A stretch of DNA of 10,772 bases from positions 1 through 10,772 of the forward strand of contig DANP01000011.1 in assembly GCA_002499905.1 (NCBI GenBank), in the 5' to 3' direction. The stretch's first letter is position 1. Each line of letters opens with the position of its first letter. The notes under the pieces are model-generated. The model ran no database searches and was not told where the DNA came from. It was given only the letters and a program-made list of their open reading frames with translations. Origin of the DNA: Methanolinea sp. UBA277. GTDB lineage: Archaea > Halobacteriota > Methanomicrobia > Methanomicrobiales > Methanospirillaceae. Made by a program: the position numbers and the translations under genes. Below are positions 6,274 to 10,772 of the stretch, one piece after another.

Positions 6274-7950
6274 TCAGGCGATCTCCTGCACCATCCGCCC
6301 GTTCCGGAAGATGGAGATCTTCCCGCCGCTCTGGGACACCACGATCCCGATGGCGTTGGTCACCAGAGTGATTCCCGCGACCGAGGAGTGCCGCGTCCCG
6401 AGCCCTTTCGGGATCCCCACTGCACTGGTATCGACTGTGATGTAGCGGGCGGCGGCCTCGATCAGCCCATCCCCCCGGATCACAAACGCGCCATCCAGCT
6501 GGGCGAGCTCCTTGAGGTTTTCCTTTATGTCGTGGTTGGTGACCATCCGGTCCCCGGTCTGGTGGCCGGCAAAGGGATTGAGGATGAGCTGGCGGGACTT
6601 GGCGAGCACGTTCTCGGCATCGCCGATGATGAACGCTGTGCCGACCTTCTTGCCCTCCCGTCCTTCCCGGGAGATCTCAAGGCAGATGGAAAACACCGCA
6701 TCAAACACCTCATCGCCGATATCGGTTCCACCGATCACCCGGTCCTTCCACATGGCCGTGCTGATCCGCGGCCGTTCCCGGCTGGCATGATCGGTAATGT
6801 CGTGGCCGATGCAGACCACCTCGCTGATGTGCCCTTCGGCGTCACGGATGGCCCTGGTGGTCCATGCCACCCAGACCGGTGACCCGTCCCGGATCCGCAT
6901 CTCGCTGATCCGGATCGCGACCCCTTCCCCGTTCAGGGCCACATCGCTGACGAAGCTGGTCGCATCGCGGCCGTCCGCCTCCCCGGACGGGATGAGCGTG
7001 CCGATGATGTTCTTCCCGAGCATCTCCTGCCCGGAGTATCCGAAGAAGGTCTGGGCGAAGGTATTGAAGAAGGTGATATTCCCCGAGAGGTCCAGCTTCA
7101 TGATCAGGCTGTTTGCGTGCATGAGGAATTCCCGGGTCCGTATCTCACTCTCCCTGACTGCTTCCTCCAGCCGCTTCTTCTCAGTGATATCCTCGATGAT
7201 CATCACCTGCCCCCGGGACGGGTCATGGGAATCGAGTGCATGGACCTTCAGCAGGCAGTGCACCGGTATTCCGTCCGTCTTCTTGAGCAGGGTCTCTGCA
7301 TGCCCCCAGCCATTCCTGTCGATGCTGAGGGTGAGTTCCCGGGACGCCCGTTCAAACGACTCCCGGTCGGCGAAGAGGGCCGTCGCATTCTTCCCGACAA
7401 GCCCCCCGTCATCATACCCCAGGCCGGCGGACATGCTCGTATTCGCCCATTCCATCACGCCCCCCCGGATCTGGCAGATCCAGATCGGGGTGAGGGAGAG
7501 AATCGAAGAGAGCAGGTCGGTGCGGAGGGTCTGGTCCCGCTCCACTTTCTTCCGGAGCACGGCCTGGTAGATCAGGTCCCTGAGCTCCGGGAGGGGGGAG
7601 CGGGGTTCGATCCCCTTTGGGAAGGTGACCTCGCCTGCACTGTTCAGGTCCTCGATCAGAATCCGGTCGCGACCCAGCCGGGTGTAGAGGATGAACGGCG
7701 TGGCATTCCCCTGGGACTTGAGGTACCTGAGCAGTTCGACGCCATTCATCTCGGGGAGAAACTCGATGCCGTTTACCTCAGGGAGCTGGTAGTACGAGAC
7801 GATTACGTCGTAACTCCGGTTCTTGAGCACCTCGATGGCCTGCTTGGTGGAGCTGACGGCATCCACACGGACCTCCCCTCCCTTCTCCAGGTGGGAACGG
7901 GTGAGATCGATGAGGTCGCTGTTGTCGTGCACGAGCAGTATGGTGATCAT
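6274..7950 (-). CDS. REC-PAS-PAS-DAC protein, predicted diadenylate cyclase with degenerate receiver
   Basis: This 558-aa soluble protein has four modules. Residues 1-132 are a receiver domain keeping D9, T90 and K112, but the phospho-acceptor aspartate expected in V-S-D-Y-Q is Y53. Residues 56-64 and 65-73 are a tandem duplication (LPEVNGIEF/LPEMNGVEL). Residues about 147-258 and 272-388 are PAS domains, each ending in a PAC-like strand (E-D-I-T-E-K and H-D-I-T-D). Residues about 395-558 match the DisA_N/DAC domain that makes c-di-AMP from two ATP: D486-G-A, then G-T-R520-H521, A-G-I-T, and V-V-S-x-S-G-G-K-I-S. The third residue of the bacterial RHR motif is S522, and bacterial S-E-E-T-G is S-Q-S-G-G. 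The protein therefore probably senses small molecules or redox through PAS and controls c-di-AMP synthesis, though activity is not assured. The start has GAGAGGA five bases upstream. Confidence 0.85.
   Translation of the reverse strand: MITILLVHDNSDLIDLTRSHLEKGGEVRVDAVSSTKQAIEVLKNRSYDVIVSYYQLPEVNGIEFLPEMNGVELLRYLKSQGNATPFILYTRLGRDRILIEDLNSAGEVTFPKGIEPRSPLPELRDLIYQAVLRKKVERDQTLRTDLLSSILSLTPIWICQIRGGVMEWANTSMSAGLGYDDGGLVGKNATALFADRESFERASRELTLSIDRNGWGHAETLLKKTDGIPVHCLLKVHALDSHDPSRGQVMIIEDITEKKRLEEAVRESEIRTREFLMHANSLIMKLDLSGNITFFNTFAQTFFGYSGQEMLGKNIIGTLIPSGEADGRDATSFVSDVALNGEGVAIRISEMRIRDGSPVWVAWTTRAIRDAEGHISEVVCIGHDITDHASRERPRISTAMWKDRVIGGTDIGDEVFDAVFSICLEISREGREGKKVGTAFIIGDAENVLAKSRQLILNPFAGHQTGDRMVTNHDIKENLKELAQLDGAFVIRGDGLIEAAARYITVDTSAVGIPKGLGTRHSSVAGITLVTNAIGIVVSQSGGKISIFRNGRMVQEIA
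7732..7785 (-). repeat. 27-bp tandem duplication within the receiver domain
   Basis: Two adjacent 27-base units (7785-7759 and 7758-7732 on the minus strand) agree at 19 of 27 positions and encode LPEVNGIEF and LPEMNGVEL. It is in frame and lies directly after the position of the missing phospho-acceptor, lengthening the loop after beta-3. Confidence 0.75.
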
Positions 7951-8010
7951 CGGAGTCCTCTCAACACCCCTCTTCCGGGTCCGAATTACAACGTACTGGT
8001 GGATATTTCA

Positions 8011-8030
8011 GGAATAAATAATTATTGAAT
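8011..8030 (-). promoter_or_regulatory. Probable TATA region for the REC-PAS-DAC gene
   Basis: The 140-base gap between the helicase stop and the REC-PAS-DAC start is strongly AT-rich at 8003-8068, against GC-rich flanks. AATAATTATT (8017-8026) is a perfect palindrome and a plausible TATA element. A start about 25 bases downstream would give a leader of roughly 40 bases that includes the ribosome site at 7956-7962. No clear helicase terminator is visible here. Confidence 0.4.
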
Positions 8031-8090
8031 CCCAAAGTTGGATTGCTCAAATAATTAAGGTTATTTTTTGCCTTCCAGCCCTTCCGTCGC

Positions 8091-9407
8091 TCATTTGTCT
8101 GACTTCTGTCCTCCCGCCGCCTCCCCTGATACGAGATTGAGCAGGGCGGCGGCGACCTCGAGCGAGGTGTACTCATCCCCCATCATCTGCTGCACCCGGA
8201 TGGTGGTGGGACCGAGGTCCTGCTCCTCGATCAACCGCCGTACCCGCTCGGTGAGCAGCTCGGCTTTCCGAAGCGAGATCTCGTGGGCCGCAGGCACCGC
8301 CTGCTGGGCGATCCGGATCTTCGCATACCGCTGGACCTCCCGGAGCTTCCACATCTCCTTCCCGGAGACGAAGGTGAACGACCGGCCTTCCTTTCCGGCT
8401 CTCCCGGTCCTGCCGATCCGGTGGATGTAGTACTCCGGGTCCTGGGGGACATCGTAGTTGATGACGATATCGACGTCCTCAACGTCAATCCCCCGGGCCG
8501 CGACGTCGGTGGCCACCAGGATGTCGATTCCCCCGGTACGGAACTTGCCCATGACCCGCTCCCGCTGGGACTGGTTCATGTCGCCGTGCAGGCCTTCGGC
8601 AAGGTATCCCCGGGCCTGGAGGTGGCCCACCACCTCGTCCACCCTGCGCTTGGTATTGCAGAACACCAGCGTGAGGTGGGGGTCGTAGAGATCGATCACC
8701 CGGGAGAGGACATCCACCTTGCCCGATTCCCGGACCTCAAAGTAGGACTGCTCGATCTTCGGCACCGAGAGCTTGTCATGCATCACCTGGACGTTTCGCG
8801 GGTTTCTGAGGTATTTTGCAGAGAGGTCGAGGATCTCCTTTGACATGGTGGCCGAGAAGAGGACGGTCTGCCTCTTCTCCGGCACCTTCCTGAGGATGGC
8901 CTCGATGTCGTCCCGGAAGCCCATGTCCAGCATCTCGTCGGCCTCATCGAGCACCACGGTCTGCACCCCCTGCAGGTTGATCGACCGCCGGTCCAGGTGA
9001 TCGAGCAGCCTTCCCGGCGTGGCAATAACCACCTGCACACCGGCCCGCAGCGCATGCAGCTGCCGCTCGATGGGCTGACCCCCGTACACGGGCAGAATCG
9101 CGGTCCCCCGCCGGTATTTCGCCAGTTTCCGCAATTCCTCCGAGACCTGGATGGCCAGCTCTCGTGTCGGGCACAGTACCAGGGCCTGCGGCCTCTTCGC
9201 CGCCGGGTCAACGGACTCGATGATCGGGATCCCGTAGGCAGCCGTCTTCCCGGTCCCGGTATGGGCCTGGCCGATCACGTCCTTGCCGTCCCGCATGAGC
9301 GGGATGGCCAGCGACTGGATCGGGGTCGGCTCCTCAAAGCCAAGGTCGCTCACCGCCCGCTGGATCTCCGGGGAAATGCCGAGATCGGTAAAAGAGAGGG
9401 TCCTCAT
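8091..9407 (-). CDS. DEAD-box ATP-dependent RNA helicase
   Basis: This 438-aa protein contains every DEAD-box motif in order: an isolated aromatic F6 and Q-motif G-F-E-E-P-T-P-I-Q (23-31), Walker A A-H-T-G-T-G-K-T (48-55), P-T-R-E-L-A (80-85), T-P-G-R (130-133), D-E-A-D (154-157), S-A-T (185-187), F-C-N-T (249-252), A-T-D-V-A-A-R-G-I-D (299-308) and H-R-I-G-R-T-G-R (329-336). It should unwind or remodel RNA using ATP, as in ribosome assembly, RNA decay or cold adaptation. The C-terminal extension after about residue 350 is short and mostly helical, without the RNA-binding domain of DbpA or the long basic tail of many bacterial DeaD/CshA proteins. ATG 9407 is preceded by GGGAGGT at seven bases and starts the family's usual N-terminus; reading further upstream adds 38 unlikely residues. 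The gene is divergent from the DUF2769-like gene. Confidence 0.97.
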   Translation of the reverse strand: MRTLSFTDLGISPEIQRAVSDLGFEEPTPIQSLAIPLMRDGKDVIGQAHTGTGKTAAYGIPIIESVDPAAKRPQALVLCPTRELAIQVSEELRKLAKYRRGTAILPVYGGQPIERQLHALRAGVQVVIATPGRLLDHLDRRSINLQGVQTVVLDEADEMLDMGFRDDIEAILRKVPEKRQTVLFSATMSKEILDLSAKYLRNPRNVQVMHDKLSVPKIEQSYFEVRESGKVDVLSRVIDLYDPHLTLVFCNTKRRVDEVVGHLQARGYLAEGLHGDMNQSQRERVMGKFRTGGIDILVATDVAARGIDVEDVDIVINYDVPQDPEYYIHRIGRTGRAGKEGRSFTFVSGKEMWKLREVQRYAKIRIAQQAVPAAHEISLRKAELLTERVRRLIEEQDLGPTTIRVQQMMGDEYTSLEVAAALLNLVSGEAAGGQKSDK

Positions 9408-9705
9408 CGTGAAACCTCCCGGGTGAGGCAGGTGGCGGGCTGGAGAGCATTGAAAAACAGAATACGGTTCATAAGTCGTGTATAGTGATCCTCGCTTACG
9501 GCAGATAGTCTTTTGCAGCACGGCAGGCGCATGGTTCGGGTGTCCGGATTCAGGTTATACCAGCATGAGAACAGTGTGCCCGGGAATCAGTAGTCCGTTC
9601 AGCTCCCATCGCCGGCTTTACCGATACCACTCCCTCCTTTCGCTCCCTGACACCGGATGGTTTGATATCCTCCTCCGCCAACCTGACAGAACAGGGGATT
9701 TTGCT
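9408..9705. promoter_or_regulatory. Divergent intergenic region, helicase and DUF2769-like gene
   Basis: This 298-base gap holds no convincing gene: the in-frame extension upstream of the DUF2769-like start lacks protein-like composition. The helicase ribosome site lies at 9414-9420. AT-richer spots at 9463-9490 (minus-strand CTTATGAAC and ACTATACAC) could serve the helicase. On the plus strand, GGTTATACC (about 9553-9561) or TTTGATATCC (about 9661-9670) could serve the other gene; the latter would leave a very short leader. Confidence 0.35.
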
Positions 9706-10008
9706 ATGGATACCTTTGAGGGGAAGATGAAGGAGCTCCTGCCGGTGAAGAAGGAGGAGCGGTGGAGGGTCTACGACAGGGCCAAAGGGGCATGCACCTG
9801 CCCGTCCTGTCCGAGCTACTCGATGTGCGCCCAGGGTAACGGCGAGGTGCTCTTCTGCATCATGGGAATGAGTTTCCGGTGCATCCGCGAGGACAAGGGC
9901 TGCCTCTGCCCGCAGTGCCCCGCGTACCCGGAGCTGGGTCTCTCCAAGAAGGACTACTGCATGAAGGGGAGCGAGAAGGACCAGCGGTGGGAGAAGGTGT
10001 TCGGGTAG
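9706..10008 (+). CDS. DUF2769-like cysteine-rich protein with two Cys4 repeats
   Basis: This 100-aa protein has ten cysteines and resembles the DUF2769 family of small methanogen proteins, whose function is unknown. After a charged N-terminus (1-28), C30-x-C32-x2-C35-P-S-Y with C51 forms one unit and C66-x-C68-x2-C71-P-A-Y with C85 a second, each ending in C-x-M/K-G. C41 and C59 are extra. The paired C-x-C-x2-C-x13/15-C pattern suggests two metal or iron-sulfur sites, a prediction from spacing only. There is no signal peptide or membrane helix, so it should be cytoplasmic. The start was placed at ATG 9706 (GGGGA about eight bases upstream) because the domain begins right after it. It stands alone, divergent from the helicase and convergent with the surface-protein gene. 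Confidence 0.85.
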   Translation: MDTFEGKMKELLPVKKEERWRVYDRAKGACTCPSCPSYSMCAQGNGEVLFCIMGMSFRCIREDKGCLCPQCPAYPELGLSKKDYCMKGSEKDQRWEKVFG

Positions 10009-10098
10009 AGGATACAACGCGGGTTGATGATTACCTGATACCGATTATCCGACCCGGCCTCTCTTTTCCGATTGATTCCGCTCCCGTGGATATGACCA

Positions 10099-10104
10099 TT
10101 TTTT
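10099..10104 (+). terminator. T6 tract after the DUF2769-like gene
   Basis: TTTTTT lies about 90 bases after the stop codon in a gap between convergent genes. There is no clear hairpin before it. Termination by an oligo-T run is plausible in archaea. Confidence 0.35.
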
Positions 10105-10135
10105 CCCGCAGAGGTCCGATCCCGGGTCTCAACAG

Positions 10136-10141
10136 AAAAAA
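10136..10141 (-). terminator. T6 tract after the surface-protein gene
   Basis: Plus-strand AAAAAA is read as TTTTTT on the minus strand, 8 bases beyond the stop codon of the SdrD-B/PKD gene. This is the usual place for an archaeal oligo-T termination signal. Confidence 0.45.
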
Positions 10142-10149
10142 CTGATCGA

Positions 10150-10772
10150 TCAGGAGACCGTGATCCTGACCGATTTTGACGCCCAGTACGATGTCCCGTC
10201 GCATCTCAGCGTTTTGACGTACTCTTTTACCGTATAGTACCCTTTTGCCGGGAAGATGTGGACCGGGTTTCTCTCGGAACTGACCGATTTGTCACCGAAG
10301 TCCCAGTACCACTCCCGGACATCGCCTTTGGCCGTGTCGGTGAACCGGCAGGTGAGCGGTCCGGTGCGGGTATAGGTGAAACCGGCGGTTACCGGGCAGG
10401 AACAGCAGACCGGTTTCTTCATGTTCCCGAAGTCCAGCCCGGCTGCTTCGAGGCAGGTCCCATTGATCTCTACCTGATAGCTGCCGCCGGATGGCAGCTT
10501 CTGCACCCAGCCGGTCTGCTGGACTTCGGTAACGGTATAGCCTCCCCAGGGGAGATTGTCGAACCGGTAGCAGCCGTCCGGTGCCGTGGTCGTCGTGACG
10601 ACGCTCCCGTCCGGGAAGGCAAGCGTGATCGTCCAGCCGGACAGTGGTCCTTCGTTGATGTTCTGCACACCGTTTCCGTTGAGATCGCTGAACTTCGCCC
10701 CGCTGATGGTGCCGGTCATCTGCCGGCTGGTGAAGTTGAGGCCGGTCAGGTCCCGTCCTGCACTGTCAATCC
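10150..10772 (-). CDS. Surface protein C-terminus with SdrD-B-like and PKD domains (partial)
   Basis: The reading frame is open to the right edge, so only the last 206 codons are present and the ATG at 10719 is internal. The edge carries the tail of one SdrD-B-like repeat (A-G-R-D-L-T-G-L-N-F). A complete repeat follows: I-S-G-A-K-F-S-D-L-N-G-N-G, an E-G-P-L-S-G-W-T-I strand, D-G-C-Y-R-F-D-N-L-P and G-Y-T-V-T-E, closing with A-G-L-D-F-G-N. After a short C-C-S-C linker comes a PKD domain with W-D-F-G-D and N-P-V-H-I-F, which ends the protein at a serine. No membrane anchor or sorting signal follows. Such beta-sandwich arrays are typical of large secreted or S-layer-associated proteins of Methanomicrobiales and probably act in adhesion or envelope structure. 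The D-L-N-G-N-G loop suggests calcium binding, as in Sdr proteins. Confidence 0.88.
   Translation of the reverse strand, partial: IDSAGRDLTGLNFTSRQMTGTISGAKFSDLNGNGVQNINEGPLSGWTITLAFPDGSVVTTTTAPDGCYRFDNLPWGGYTVTEVQQTGWVQKLPSGGSYQVEINGTCLEAAGLDFGNMKKPVCCSCPVTAGFTYTRTGPLTCRFTDTAKGDVREWYWDFGDKSVSSERNPVHIFPAKGYYTVKEYVKTLRCDGTSYWASKSVRITVS

Noticed and set aside
6262..8028. Long plus-strand open frames opposite the REC-PAS-DAC gene
   Set aside because: They are the shadows expected in GC-rich DNA. The minus strand carries recognisable domains throughout.
8061..8068. TTATTTTTT run considered as helicase terminator
   Set aside because: The T-run is on the plus strand, whereas the helicase is transcribed from the minus strand and sees an A-run there.
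9408..9521. 38-residue N-terminal extension of the helicase
   Set aside because: The strong ribosome site GGGAGGT precedes ATG 9407, and the helicase family begins at M-R-T-L-S-F; the extension would run over that site.
9478..9705. N-terminal extension of the DUF2769-like protein
   Set aside because: The added 76 residues look like translated non-coding DNA, and the cysteine domain starts just after ATG 9706.
10081..10141. GAGGTCCGATCCCGGGTCTC region considered as a terminator hairpin
   Set aside because: The symmetry is imperfect and centred on a common CCCGGG. The adjacent T/A tracts alone explain termination better.
1..10772. CRISPR arrays, tRNA or rRNA genes, insertion sequences
   Set aside because: No regularly spaced repeats, tRNA-like cloverleaf, rRNA stretch or transposase-like frame was seen on either strand.

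Overview
The window looks like chromosomal DNA of a methanogenic archaeon, most likely of the order Methanomicrobiales. The clues are GC-rich coding sequence separated by short AT-rich gaps with TATA-like elements, short poly-T stretches after genes, and gene families typical of that group: a response-regulator/PAS protein, a DUF2769-type cysteine protein, a CxxC-x17-CxxC protein, and a surface protein with SdrD-B and PKD domains. The order-level assignment is inferred from protein resemblance and was not computed. No rRNA, tRNA, CRISPR array or insertion sequence was recognised.

Layout: (1) 29-1051, minus: an unrecognised secreted-domain plus multi-helix membrane protein. (2) 1354-4560, plus: a tight four-gene operon whose neighbours overlap or nearly abut. 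It encodes a RLAN-like protein, a RimK-type ATP-grasp ligase, a YkgJ-like cysteine-cluster protein and a GCS2 (glutamate-cysteine ligase-like) enzyme. Two amide-bond-forming enzymes together point to an uncharacterised pathway that modifies a peptide or small molecule. (3) 4599-4643: a strong hairpin/poly-T terminator for the convergent permease. (4) 4657-7950, minus: reading in transcription order, a REC-PAS-PAS-DAC protein (predicted c-di-AMP synthase module), a 59-aa protein of the CxxC-x17-CxxC type whose first CxxC has become RxxR, and an APC-family amino-acid permease. (5) 8091-9407, minus: a complete DEAD-box RNA helicase. (6) 9706-10008, plus: a 10-cysteine DUF2769-like protein with two internal repeats. 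(7) 10150 to the right edge, minus: the C-terminal end of a surface protein.

The most notable content is the four-gene amidoligase operon and the multidomain diadenylate cyclase protein. The latter's receiver domain has lost its phospho-acceptor aspartate (Tyr53) and carries a nine-residue tandem duplication, and its cyclase domain departs from bacterial consensus motifs. The small gene and the permease directly downstream suggest, but do not prove, a c-di-AMP-linked transport unit.
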